From the NCBI GenBank assembly GCA_905212635.1, contig CAJMFH010000040.1, positions 1-18,104 of the forward strand: 18,104 nt of DNA. Direction: 5' to 3'. This DNA is from an uncultured Lachnoclostridium sp. (lineage in GTDB: Bacteria > Bacillota > Clostridia > Lachnospirales > Lachnospiraceae). Shown in pieces: positions 1 to 7,281 of this stretch (position 1 is the first letter of the stretch; every line of letters starts with the position of its first letter). A program made the translations under genes and the position numbers. A model generated the notes under the pieces. The model saw nothing but the letters and a program-made list of their open reading frames with translations. It was not told the DNA's origin and made no database searches.

Positions 1-1181
1 ATTTTTTCCTGTTTCGTAAGCAAATATTTGAAATCCTCCCGTTTGGGAGCGATCTGAATCGGGACACGCTCGACGATATGAATACCATAACCGTTCAGCC
101 CCGCGATTTTCGTCGGGTTGTTGGTCAACAAGCGAAGTTCCCGCACACCGAGGTCATACAAAATCTGCGCTCCGGTTCCATACTCACGGAGATCCGGTGC
201 AAAACCAAGTTTTACATTGGCCTCGACGGTATCGTACCCCTGCTCCTGCAATTCATACGCTTTCAGTTTGTTGATCAAACCGATGCCACGACCTTCCTGA
301 CGCATGTAGAGAAGTACCCCGCGTCCTTCTTTGGCAATCATTTTCAGCGCATTTTCCAGCTGTTCGCCGCAGTCACAACGATTTGAGCCGAAGACATCGC
401 CGGTCAGACACTCCGAATGCACACGGCAAAGCACCGGTTTTCCGTCTGTAATATCGCCCATTGTAAGAGCGACATGATGCTCGCCATTTAATTTATTGAC
501 ATAACCATGGATGCGGAATTCTCCGTATTTCGTCGGAAGTTTTGCATTGGCTTTTTCCTCTACCAAAAGTTCATGCTCCAGACGACGTTTGATGATTTCC
601 TCCACCGTAATGACCGTATAACCATGTTCTTTGGCAAATTCCAGCAGTTCGGTCGTACGCATCATCGTACCATCTTCGCGCATGATCTCACAGCAAAGTC
701 CGCACTCTTTCAGCCCGGCAAGTCTCATAAGATCTACCGTCGCCTCCGTATGGCCGGCACGTTTCAGCACACCGCCTTCGCGCGCCTGCAAAGGGAACAT
801 ATGGCCCGGTCTGCGGAAATCCTCCGGTTTTGCCTCATCTTCCACCGTTTTCATCGCCGTAAGAGATCTCTCAAACGCGGAAATTCCGGTCGTTGTATCG
901 ACATGATCGATGGACACGGTAAATGCGGTCGTGTGATTATCCGTATTTACTTCCACCATTTGTTCCAATCCCAGTTTTTTACAATATTCTGCACTCATCG
1001 GCATACAAATCAGCCCCTTGGCAAGGCTCGCCATCGCATTGACATTTTCCGGCGTCGCATGCTCTGCCGCACAGATCAGATCTCCTTCGTTTTCGCGGTC
1101 AGGATCGTCAATGACCAAAATCAGTTTGCCCTGTTTCAGATCTTCGAGTGCCTGATCTAATTTTCCAAATTGTTCTGACAT
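1..1181 (-). CDS. ribBA: Bifunctional 3,4-dihydroxy-2-butanone-4-phosphate synthase / GTP cyclohydrolase II (3' end cut by window)
   Basis: A cytoplasmic two-domain enzyme supplying both precursors of riboflavin: the RibB half converts ribulose 5-phosphate to dihydroxybutanone phosphate, and the RibA half opens the GTP ring. The N-terminal half shows the acidic RibB loop DDPDRENEGDL and the HTEATVDLMRLAG motif. The C-terminal half shows the RibA zinc site (HSECLTGDVFGSNRCDCG, three cysteines) and YMRQEGRGIGL. About 393 codons are present against roughly 400 for the family, so only the last few residues lie beyond base 1. The start is ATG at 1181 behind AAAGGAGA at normal spacing. It lies 18 nt after the ribE stop, so it is the third gene of the FMN-riboswitch operon; ribH would be expected next but is outside the window. 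Confidence 0.97.
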   Translation of the reverse strand, partial: MSEQFGKLDQALEDLKQGKLILVIDDPDRENEGDLICAAEHATPENVNAMASLAKGLICMPMSAEYCKKLGLEQMVEVNTDNHTTAFTVSIDHVDTTTGISAFERSLTAMKTVEDEAKPEDFRRPGHMFPLQAREGGVLKRAGHTEATVDLMRLAGLKECGLCCEIMREDGTMMRTTELLEFAKEHGYTVITVEEIIKRRLEHELLVEEKANAKLPTKYGEFRIHGYVNKLNGEHHVALTMGDITDGKPVLCRVHSECLTGDVFGSNRCDCGEQLENALKMIAKEGRGVLLYMRQEGRGIGLINKLKAYELQEQGYDTVEANVKLGFAPDLREYGTGAQILYDLGVRELRLLTNNPTKIAGLNGYGIHIVERVPIQIAPKREDFKYLLTKQEK

Positions 1182-1199
1182 AATTGTCTCCTTTCCGGA

Positions 1200-1847
1200 T
1201 CAAAATCCGTTTTCCAATAAAAATTCTCTCGTCATGGTACTTTTTTTAGGTTCTTCTTTTTTAGCACCACAGAGGCGTTCTACATATTTTCCAATAATAT
1301 CGCATTCCAGATTTACAACATCCGAGACTTTTCTTTCGGAAAGCGTCGTTTCTCCCTGCGTGTGAGGGATAATGGACACCGAGAAATCTTTCCCGCTGAC
1401 TCTGGCTACCGTCAAACTGATTCCATCGATGGCAATCGAGCCCTTTTCCACGATATAACGGAGAAGCTCCTCGCCCGCCGAAATCCGGTACCAGACTGCG
1501 GTCTCATCTTTGGTAATTTCTTCCACAATCCCGGTCCCGTCGATGTGTCCTGCTACGATATGTCCGCCAAAACGTCCATCCGCCGGCATCGCCCGCTCCA
1601 GATTTACATGGCTTCCTTTTTTCAATCCTGCCAGCGAACTCCGCTCCAGCGTCTCCGCCATCACATCCGCTGTATATCCATTGGCATGCATGCTCGTTAC
1701 CGTCAGACATACGCCATTGACGGCGATGCTGTCACCGATTTTCGTTCCCTCCAGCACTTTCTTACACTGAATTGACAAAACAGCGGACTGCACACCTTTT
1801 TGTATCTGCTCGATACTGCCAATTTCTTCAATAATTCCGGTAAACAC
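1200..1847 (-). CDS. ribE: Riboflavin synthase, alpha subunit
   Basis: Catalyses the dismutation of two 6,7-dimethyl-8-ribityllumazine molecules to riboflavin, the last step of the pathway. The protein of about 215 residues starts with the canonical MFTGIIEE and has two lumazine-binding repeats: the first with VNGVCLTV and RFGGHIVAGHIDGTG, the second with IDGISLTV and IIPHTQGETTL. Two GTG starts are possible. The one at 1847 is preferred because it gives the conserved MFTG start and has GAGGTG six bases upstream; the GTG at 1856 would place that Shine-Dalgarno sequence on top of the start. The ribD stop at 1858-1860 is 10 nt upstream, so the genes are translationally close. The C-terminal tail (about residues 195-215) is lysine-rich and probably flexible. 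Confidence 0.96.
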   Translation of the reverse strand: MFTGIIEEIGSIEQIQKGVQSAVLSIQCKKVLEGTKIGDSIAVNGVCLTVTSMHANGYTADVMAETLERSSLAGLKKGSHVNLERAMPADGRFGGHIVAGHIDGTGIVEEITKDETAVWYRISAGEELLRYIVEKGSIAIDGISLTVARVSGKDFSVSIIPHTQGETTLSERKVSDVVNLECDIIGKYVERLCGAKKEEPKKSTMTREFLLENGF

Positions 1848-1857
1848 AACTTTCACC

Positions 1858-2949
1858 TCATTTCACCACATCTCCACGGATACAATAATCCGCGCCAAGA
1901 TGGAGTATTTCCTGATTTTGTAATACGACGGCATCTTTCATTTTTTCAATACCCTCTCCGCCAACCGGCGACAATGCGTCCTTTCCACCGATCAATTTCG
2001 GAGCAATATACGCATACACACGATTCACAAGTCCTGTTTGCAATAAGGAACCGTGGATATTTCCTCCGCCTTCCACTAAAATGCTGTCTATCTTTTTTTC
2101 GCCCAATGTGCGAATCAATTTTTCCAAGTCCACATGACCGTTCTTTTCGGAAATCTGCAACAATTCTACTCCTGTAGATTCCAGCTTTTTCTTGGTTTCT
2201 TCCTCTGCGTCCGTGTACGCAGCGATGGTTCTTATCTTTCCCGCCGTTTTCACAATCCGGCTATCCATCGGCAGACGCAGATGTGAATCGCAGATCACGC
2301 GGATTGGATCCACGCCTTCTTCCGTCCGACAGTTAAGCAATGGATCATCTGCCAAAACGGTATCAATGCCGGCTAAGATCGCCGAATATTTTTTTCGCAA
2401 AAAATGTACATGCTCTCTTGCTTTTTCGCCGGTAACCCACTTCGAATCCCCGTTCGCACTGGCAATTTTTCCATCCAATGTCATCGCGTACTTCATCGCC
2501 ACATACGGAAGCCCTGTTGTAATATAATGAAAGAATATTTCATTTAATGCCAGACATTCTTGTTCCAATATACCGGTAATGACTTCGATTCCATGTTCCC
2601 GCAGAATCTTTATTCCACCACCGTCCACTTTAGGATTTGGATCCATCGCTCCGACAAATACGCGGCCAATCTTTCTTTCGATAATGATGTCGGTGCAGGG
2701 AGGCGTTTTTCCCTGATGGCAGCACGGCTCCAGCGTAACATAGAGGTCTGCACCTGTCAGATCTTCTTTGCATCGTGTAAGAGCATTTCTTTCTGCATGA
2801 AATTCCCCGTATCTTTCATGGCAGCCAGTCGCCACTACTTTTCCATTTTTCACCACCACGCAGCCAACCATTGGATTGGGAGACGTATGACCCATAGCTG
2901 TTTTCGCCAGGTCCAGCGCCTGCTGCATATACTGTTCTGCTTCTGTCAT
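1858..2949 (-). CDS. ribD: Bifunctional pyrimidine deaminase / reductase of riboflavin synthesis
   Basis: Deaminates and then reduces the pyrimidine intermediate made from GTP, in the cytoplasm. The N-terminal deaminase domain carries SPNPMVGCVVVK, the zinc-binding HAE (GEFHAERNAL) and PCC motifs (EPCCHQGKTPPC). The C-terminal reductase domain carries AMTLDGKIA, the GEKAREHVHFLRKKY region and VEGGGNIHGSLL. At 363 residues it matches the family. The start at 2949 (MTEAEQYMQQAL) has AAAGGAG seven bases upstream. The frame stays open upstream to about 3204, but that stretch is repetitive DNA giving a duplicated cysteine/arginine-rich peptide foreign to RibD. First gene of the operon, about 250 nt downstream of the riboswitch terminator. 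Confidence 0.97.
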   Translation of the reverse strand: MTEAEQYMQQALDLAKTAMGHTSPNPMVGCVVVKNGKVVATGCHERYGEFHAERNALTRCKEDLTGADLYVTLEPCCHQGKTPPCTDIIIERKIGRVFVGAMDPNPKVDGGGIKILREHGIEVITGILEQECLALNEIFFHYITTGLPYVAMKYAMTLDGKIASANGDSKWVTGEKAREHVHFLRKKYSAILAGIDTVLADDPLLNCRTEEGVDPIRVICDSHLRLPMDSRIVKTAGKIRTIAAYTDAEEETKKKLESTGVELLQISEKNGHVDLEKLIRTLGEKKIDSILVEGGGNIHGSLLQTGLVNRVYAYIAPKLIGGKDALSPVGGEGIEKMKDAVVLQNQEILHLGADYCIRGDVVK

Positions 2950-2985
2950 GCGGATTCTCCTTTCTGCCGCCACGGCACGGTCGAT

Positions 2986-3047
2986 CAAACAACGAGACAC
3001 GCACTCTTCGCGCCAACGGCGCTCATCGTCGTGACAGTCGTCACATA
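2986..3047. repeat. 62-bp direct repeat, copy 1
   Basis: Starts CAAACAACGAGACACGC and ends GTCGTCACATA. It differs from copy 2 only in the loop of a GCGCC-nnn-GGCGC hairpin (AAC here). It also contains GTGAC-AGTC-GTCAC, a second small inverted repeat. The copies are 75 bp apart start to start. Confidence 0.93.
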
Positions 3048-3060
3048 TTCGAGGGCTGCC

Positions 3061-3122
3061 CAAACAACGAGACACGCACTCTTCGCGCCTTCGGCGCTCA
3101 TCGTCGTGACAGTCGTCACATA
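3061..3122. repeat. 62-bp direct repeat, copy 2
   Basis: Same as copy 1 except that the loop of the GCGCC-nnn-GGCGC hairpin is TTC. The two are separated by 13 bp of unique sequence (3048-3060). Change restricted to the loop, with both arms kept, suggests that folding matters, though a two-copy comparison is weak. Confidence 0.93.
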
Positions 3123-3180
3123 GTATACGATAATCTGTACGCATATTGTGCAAGCACAATGCGACAGATTCCCGTATACT
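3122..3180. repeat. Long imperfect hairpin, 59 nt
   Basis: The arms AGTATACG (3122-3129) and CGTATACT (3173-3180) pair exactly. Inner segments ATCTGT/ACAGAT and TTGTGC/GCACAA (two-base AA tip at 3152-3153) continue the stem with small bulges. It lies between the second direct repeat and the right terminal inverted repeat, and would fold in the rib operon leader RNA. Confidence 0.85.
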
Positions 3181-3202
3181 GCGTGCCTCGTTGTTTGCAC
3201 GC

Positions 3203-3225
3203 AAAAGGACCCCTGTCGGGGTCCT
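3203..3225 (-). terminator. Riboswitch-controlled intrinsic terminator
   Basis: On the minus strand the stem AGGACCCC-GACA-GGGGTCCT is followed by TTT and then GCGTG. The eight-pair GC-rich stem (3206-3225) about 25 nt after the FMN aptamer is the usual expression platform. The U tract is short, so termination may be leaky. The repeat element begins right after it. Confidence 0.85.
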
Positions 3226-3249
3226 GAAATTTCATATCACTATTGAGAT

Positions 3250-3366
3250 ATCTTCTTTCATCCAGACTATACTGTCGGCTTTGGAATTGCACCAAATCAG
3301 CAATGGCTCCTGCCATCGGTCGCGGGCTGTTACCGCCGGTGAGGAATTGCACCTCGCCCCGAAGAT
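3250..3366 (-). ncRNA. FMN riboswitch (RFN element)
   Basis: Read on the minus strand, the closing helix is ATCTTC (from 3366) with GAAGAT (to 3250). In between come the RFN signature blocks in order: CGGGGCGAGGTG, CACCGGCGGTAA, AGCCCGCGA, GATTTGGTG, CCAAAGCCGACAGT and AGTCTGGATGAAAGA. This is the known six-helix aptamer that binds flavin mononucleotide and shuts off riboflavin synthesis genes. It is followed by a terminator hairpin, so control is most likely by transcription attenuation. It sits just upstream of ribD-ribE-ribBA, in agreement. Confidence 0.97.
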
Positions 3367-3380
3367 CATTTTCGTGATTC

Positions 3381-3410
3381 ATTATAGCACAAGGTAGTTT
3401 GTCTTGTCAA
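3381..3410 (-). promoter_or_regulatory. Sigma-A promoter of the rib operon
   Basis: Minus-strand TTGACA (3405-3410) and TATAAT (3381-3386) both match consensus, with an 18-bp spacer. Initiation would fall near 3375, just before the FMN aptamer. The -35 box begins about 8 bp after the stop of the ABC permease gene, and no terminator is seen between them. Confidence 0.9.
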
Positions 3411-3417
3411 ACAAAAT

Positions 3418-4176
3418 TCATCCTCTTTTCCGCATAACACGTTTTTCGATTACTGAAAAAACACACTTATCAATGAGCATTCCTATGAGAATGATAACGA
3501 TCATGACAAGCATGACCTGGTTAATGTCGGCAAGATCCCTTCCCATGATCAATGTCTGCCCTAACCCAGTCGAAGTCGTCATGACCTCTCCTGCCATCAG
3601 TGCGCGCCAGGCAAATGACCAGCCTTGCTTCAAACCGGAAATCAGTTCGGGAAGACATGCCGGGAAAATGACATAGCGATACATCTGCTGCTTTTGCGCT
3701 CCCATAGTAAGCGCTGCTTTTTTATAAATAGGCGGAACATTTCTTATCGCATTATCGACAGAAATGGCCACACTAAATGCCGCCCCCATTACAACCACAA
3801 AAAGAATTGCCTGTGTAGATAATCCAAACCATAAAATGGAAAACGGAACCCAGCAGACACTTGGCAGTGTTTGTATTCCAAGCACAACCGGTTTCAAATT
3901 CTTTTGCAAATAGGTAAAATGATTCATCAGCAAGCCAAGCAGAACTCCAATGAGTACCGCTGCCGCATATCCGGCAATTCCCCGAAGCAAAGAATATCCT
4001 GCCGCCTGAAACAGACTTCCGTCTGACACCAGCCGTATAAAACATTCTCCCACTCCCACAGGAGAAGGAACCGAATATGACTTAAAGACGGCAAAAATTT
4101 CCACACCAAACCAATACAATCCCTGCCACAATACGATCAACAAAATTAAAAAGAGAAGCATTCCCATCCGTTTCAC
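3418..4176 (-). CDS. ABC transporter permease, sulfonate/taurine/nitrate (SsuC/TauC) type
   Basis: Membrane permease of a NitT/TauT-class importer, 252 residues, the usual family length. The N-terminal helix (about 5-25) is followed by several hydrophobic segments. The cytoplasmic EAA-type loop that docks on the ATPase is visible as ALTMGAQKQQMYRYVIFPA (about residues 155-175). GTG at 4176 overlaps the stop of the ATPase gene by the last two bases (GTGA), so the two are translationally coupled; an in-frame ATG at 4167 is an alternative start. Last gene of the three-gene transport operon. The substrate cannot be read from the permease. Confidence 0.93.
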   Translation of the reverse strand: MKRMGMLLFLILLIVLWQGLYWFGVEIFAVFKSYSVPSPVGVGECFIRLVSDGSLFQAAGYSLLRGIAGYAAAVLIGVLLGLLMNHFTYLQKNLKPVVLGIQTLPSVCWVPFSILWFGLSTQAILFVVVMGAAFSVAISVDNAIRNVPPIYKKAALTMGAQKQQMYRYVIFPACLPELISGLKQGWSFAWRALMAGEVMTTSTGLGQTLIMGRDLADINQVMLVMIVIILIGMLIDKCVFSVIEKRVMRKRG

Positions 4177-4928
4177 ATCCTTTCCTTTGCCGCTGACTGT
4201 TGTACTGCATCTAATAATGCATGGCGCAGTGCAACAAACTGCGGATCATATACATGACGCGGGCGGGGAAGATCAATCGGAATAATTTCTGCAATATCTC
4301 CCTGATCCGCTGATAACACAACCACTCTGTCAGACAGATAAACCGCCTCTTCAACGCTGTGTGTTACAAACAAAATGGTTTTCCCCGTCTCCATCCAGAT
4401 ACGCTGTAATTCCTCGCGCAGAGAATTAGAGGTCTGTTTATCCAAAGCCGAAAACGGCTCATCCATCAAAAGAATGTCCGAATCCATGACAAGCGCTCTC
4501 GCAAGGGCAGTGCGTTGGCGCATTCCCCCTGAAATTTCGTGTATGTAATAATCCTTGTATTGGTGCAGATGAACCATGTTCAAATAATATTCTGCTTTCT
4601 CACGCCGCTGTGCCGGTGGAATTTTCGCAAGTTTCATCCCAAATTCCACATTTTCCAACACTGTCAGCCATGGAAACAATCCGTGTTCCTGAAACATGAC
4701 AGTACGGTCTGCCCCCGGTTTGGTAACTTCCCTGTTGTCCAGGCTTATTTTGCCGGAGGATGGCTGCTCCAATCCGGCTGCCAGATTCAAAAGTGTACTC
4801 TTTCCACATCCGGATTTTCCGACAATACATACAAATTCTCCATTCCCGATTTCAAGATTTATATCTTTTAATGTAGCGGTTTCGTCATTCGGATACGTTT
4901 TGCTAATGTTCGAAAATATCAAAGACAT
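4173..4928 (-). CDS. ABC transporter ATP-binding protein, sulfonate/taurine/nitrate (SsuB/TauB) type
   Basis: Cytoplasmic ATPase that powers the importer, 251 residues. It has a Walker A motif GKSGCGKST at 37-45, Q-loop Gln80, signature SGGMRQR from 133, Walker B ILLMDEP with Asp156-Glu157, and switch His190 (FVTHSVEEA). The MFQEHGLFPWLTVLENVEFG stretch is typical of the SsuB/TauB/NrtD branch. It starts 2 nt after the lipoprotein stop and overlaps the permease gene, so the three are one transcription unit. Confidence 0.95.
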   Translation of the reverse strand: MSLIFSNISKTYPNDETATLKDINLEIGNGEFVCIVGKSGCGKSTLLNLAAGLEQPSSGKISLDNREVTKPGADRTVMFQEHGLFPWLTVLENVEFGMKLAKIPPAQRREKAEYYLNMVHLHQYKDYYIHEISGGMRQRTALARALVMDSDILLMDEPFSALDKQTSNSLREELQRIWMETGKTILFVTHSVEEAVYLSDRVVVLSADQGDIAEIIPIDLPRPRHVYDPQFVALRHALLDAVQQSAAKERM

Positions 4929-4930
4929 CG

Positions 4931-5929
4931 CTATTTTTCTCCCCCCTTCTCTGCTTTGGCATACAATACATCCTTTTCCGGAATTTCCCGGATGAATCCA
5001 TGTTCCCTGCTCAATTGTGCAAAGTTCTCAATCGCATCGGGGTTGTAATCCGCCTCAAACAGAATTCTTCCAAATGCTTCTTTCATTATTTTTTCACTCA
5101 AAGATTTTCCTGTTGCCATATTCAGTTCCGCATTTACTTTTTTCTGCGCAGTTTCCGGATCTTCATTGATCTGACTGGTTATCCGGTTATGCTGTTCTAA
5201 GAATCTTGCAACAAGTTCCGGATTACTTTCCATAAATTCTTTCCGCACAACGACTACCGCCACGTCATATTTCCCATCCAGATAAATCTGCCGGTAATCA
5301 AGCACCATCTCGGCACCCTGTTCTAACAGGGTCGCTCCCCACGGCTCCGGCACTAGTGCAGCATCAATATCCCCGCGCTGCATGGTGTTTGCGACATCTG
5401 CATTGGCCACGGCATTGACTGTCACATTTCCCCCATCGGTCACTGGTTTCAGGTCATTATCCTTCAACAATTTCAACAAACTCAAATGTTGTGTATTTCC
5501 AATCTGCGGAATGGCAACGGATTTTCCTGCCAGATCTCCAACCGACCGTATGCCTGCTCCCTTCCGCTGAATCAAGACAGCTCCTCCCTTTGTCGCACCA
5601 GCCAGTATCTTTATATCCCCTTGGGATTTTACATTCGCGCTCAGCGCCGGAACCGGCCCAATATATCCAATATCGATATCACCGGCAAACAAAGCTTCCA
5701 CTTCAGCAGGGCCGGCATTAAACGCGGTCCATTTTACACTCACTCCGTCACCAACACTCTTTTCCAAACTCTTTTCAGATTTCATCAATAGTGCCTGTGC
5801 GTGTGTAACGTTGTTAAAATATCCTACGTTGATTTCGTCTGCCTTTTTATTTTCCCTCCCGCAGGCCGTAGCAGCCAGAATAAAAACAGCCAGAACCCCT
5901 CCTAATAAAAATCTTGTTTTTCGTTTCAT
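4931..5929 (-). CDS. ABC transporter substrate-binding lipoprotein, SsuA/NrtA-like
   Basis: Membrane-anchored binding protein of 332 residues. The signal peptide MKRKTRFLLGGVLAVFILAA ends in a lipobox with Cys23 (ATAC). The mature part follows the aliphatic-sulfonate binding family pattern: VGYFNNVTHAQALL, FNAGPAEVEALFAGDIDIGYIGP, DLAGKSVAIPQIGNTQ and DAALVPEPWGATLL. The open frame continues upstream to 5992, but ATG at 5929 gives a proper lipoprotein signal and has AAGGGGG about nine bases upstream. The ligand is probably a small sulfonate or a related anion; thiamine-precursor transport is less likely, because no TPP riboswitch is present. Divergent from the LacI-type regulator, which probably controls it. 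Confidence 0.92.
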   Translation of the reverse strand: MKRKTRFLLGGVLAVFILAATACGRENKKADEINVGYFNNVTHAQALLMKSEKSLEKSVGDGVSVKWTAFNAGPAEVEALFAGDIDIGYIGPVPALSANVKSQGDIKILAGATKGGAVLIQRKGAGIRSVGDLAGKSVAIPQIGNTQHLSLLKLLKDNDLKPVTDGGNVTVNAVANADVANTMQRGDIDAALVPEPWGATLLEQGAEMVLDYRQIYLDGKYDVAVVVVRKEFMESNPELVARFLEQHNRITSQINEDPETAQKKVNAELNMATGKSLSEKIMKEAFGRILFEADYNPDAIENFAQLSREHGFIREIPEKDVLYAKAEKGGEK

Positions 5930-5996
5930 GATCCATATCCCCCTTGTTTTTTTACCATTGTACGATATCCTTTTCAAAAATATAATATGCAAATTT

Positions 5997-6008
5997 GAGA
6001 ACGTTTTC
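5997..6008. promoter_or_regulatory. Putative LacI-family operator near the transporter operon
   Basis: GAGAACGTTTTC is a 12-bp CG-centred palindrome with a single mismatched pair, the form used by LacI/GalR regulators. It lies about 70 bp upstream of the binding-protein start, just upstream of an AT-rich TATTAT/TATATT stretch that could serve as the -10 region. The adjacent LacI-family gene is the obvious binder. Confidence 0.55.
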
Positions 6009-6083
6009 TATTGATTTTTTCCTGATTTTATCGTAATATACATATAACGTGAATGAATTAAGCGATGATTATCTTTGTATTTT

Positions 6084-6113
6084 TTGAAATCGTTTTCATT
6101 ATTCATTCATACT
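6084..6113 (+). promoter_or_regulatory. Candidate promoter of the LacI-family gene
   Basis: TTGAAA (6084-6089) and CATACT (6108-6113) are spaced 18 bp apart, about 50 bp ahead of the regulator start. The -10 match is moderate (4 of 6), so this is tentative. Confidence 0.4.
6085..6098. promoter_or_regulatory. Putative LacI-family operator overlapping the regulator promoter
   Basis: TGAAATCGTTTTCA is a 14-bp CG-centred palindrome with one mismatched pair, matching the general LacI/CcpA operator pattern. It overlaps the candidate -35 box of the regulator gene, suggesting autoregulation. It is about 90 bp from the other operator, so looping is possible. A CcpA (cre) reading is equally allowed by the sequence. 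Confidence 0.6.
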
Positions 6114-6162
6114 ATTTGGGATCGAGCAAAGATTTTTATTTGGAAAGGAAGGTTGAACTATC

Positions 6163-7245
6163 ATGTCGATAAAAAAAATTGCTGAACTTGCAGGGACTTC
6201 TCCCGCTACCGTCTCCAGAGTGCTGTCTGACCCCGGTCATCATTGTCAGACTCCCGGTCTTTCAGAAACCATCTGGCGTATTGCAAAAGAACTGCATTAT
6301 CTTCCCAATACGGCAGCACAGGCGCTTCGAAAAGGAAGCACTTCCTGCTCCGAGCCATTTTCAGTCGATATCTTTCTCACACGATTTGACTCCCTGGATA
6401 AAGATCCTTTTTTCCGCGAATTGTATGTTTACATTCAGGATGAGCTTCAAAAAAACGGTTGTCTTTTGGGAGAAATGCTCAGCACAGTTGATCTTCTTCA
6501 CACAAACACCGATCCTTCTTCACGCATGATTCCGTACCGGGCACCGGAACTGGTTCAAACCGAAAAACGATCCGATACCCCGGCATACATTTCCCGCAAA
6601 TCAAACACGGGTCTTATCATTTTGGGAAAATGTCCACCGGAATTAATTTCCTTTGTAAAAAAACGTTATTCCTATATCGCCGGCATCGACCGCAATCCAA
6701 CAAACTATGAATACGATGAAGTAATTTGTAGTGGGGAATCTGCTGCCAAAACTGCCGTCGAATACTTAATCTCTCTTGGACATAAAAAAATCGCCTATAT
6801 TGGCGACTGTACTTATGAGTCCCGCTACATCGGTTACTATCAGGCACTGCTGAACCACCAGATTCCACTCGATTATCACTTTGTACATCCAAGTAATCAG
6901 ACCGAAGTCGAGGGATTTCAGATAATGAACCGCATTTTAACTTCAGACAGCCGTCCAACGGCAATTTTCTGCGCGAACGACTGCACTGCGGTTGGCGTAT
7001 TAAAATCTATAAAAAAGTCAAAAAAGCGAGGGTACCACCCTTCTGTTATATCCATTGATAACATCCGGGAATCGGAGTGCACCTCACCATTGCTGACAAC
7101 GATTCACATTCCCAAGCAGCAGATGGCGCATCTCGCTCTGATGCTGTTATTAGACCAGAAAAAAGGAGAACACAAAGAATGCGTCCGTATAGAACTTCCC
7201 AGTCGTCTCATTGAGCGCGACAGTTGTTCGTATCCTCCTTATTAA
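6163..7245 (+). CDS. LacI-family transcriptional regulator
   Basis: DNA-binding repressor of 360 residues. The N-terminal helix-turn-helix is clear (SIKKIAELAGTSPATVSRVL, residues 2-21), followed by the hinge region YLPNTAAQALRKG. The rest is a periplasmic-binding-protein-like effector domain with the family marks TGLIILGK, GHKKIAYIGD, PTAIFCANDCTAVGVL, ISIDNI and LTTIHIPKQQMA. The start ATG follows GGAAAGGAAGG. It is divergent from the sulfonate-type ABC operon, with two palindromic operators in between, so it probably represses that transporter and itself. LacI regulators usually sense sugars, so pairing with a NitT/TauT-type importer is somewhat unusual. The effector is unknown. Confidence 0.93.
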   Translation: MSIKKIAELAGTSPATVSRVLSDPGHHCQTPGLSETIWRIAKELHYLPNTAAQALRKGSTSCSEPFSVDIFLTRFDSLDKDPFFRELYVYIQDELQKNGCLLGEMLSTVDLLHTNTDPSSRMIPYRAPELVQTEKRSDTPAYISRKSNTGLIILGKCPPELISFVKKRYSYIAGIDRNPTNYEYDEVICSGESAAKTAVEYLISLGHKKIAYIGDCTYESRYIGYYQALLNHQIPLDYHFVHPSNQTEVEGFQIMNRILTSDSRPTAIFCANDCTAVGVLKSIKKSKKRGYHPSVISIDNIRESECTSPLLTTIHIPKQQMAHLALMLLLDQKKGEHKECVRIELPSRLIERDSCSYPPY

Positions 7246-7281
7246 TCGTGCTTTTGGCTCATGACGGCACTCTATCCATTT

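Larger units (their letters stand above)
2986..3197. repeat. MITE-like palindromic repeat element in the rib leader
   Basis: The ends are CAAACAACGAGACACGC at the left (from 2986) and GCGTGCCTCGTTGTTTG at the right (to 3197), inverted repeats of 17 bp with one mismatch. Inside lie two 62-bp direct repeats and one 59-nt imperfect hairpin. No protein is encoded, and no target-site duplication could be recognised at the edges. The layout (about 212 bp, terminal inverted repeats, strong internal pairing, intergenic position) fits a non-autonomous mobile element or a structured dispersed repeat. It lies within the transcribed leader between the riboswitch terminator and the ribD ribosome binding site. 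Nothing else in the window matches it, so dispersal in the genome cannot be judged here. Confidence 0.7.

Noticed and set aside
2986..3122. CRISPR-like repeat-spacer pattern
   Set aside because: Only two copies, repeats of 62 bp and a 13-bp spacer, no cas genes; the terminal inverted repeats point to a palindromic element instead.
2950..3204. In-frame N-terminal extension of RibD encoding a duplicated Cys/Asp/Arg-rich peptide
   Set aside because: It is the translation of the 75-bp-period repeat; the peptide is not part of RibD, and a strong ribosome binding site directs the start at 2949.
5979..6011. Sigma-A promoter for the transporter operon
   Set aside because: TATTAT/TATATT can be seen as a -10 box but no acceptable -35 is found at the proper distance, so only the operator was listed.
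7246..7281. Terminator between the convergent LacI and kinase genes
   Set aside because: The 36-bp gap has no stable inverted repeat with a T tract.
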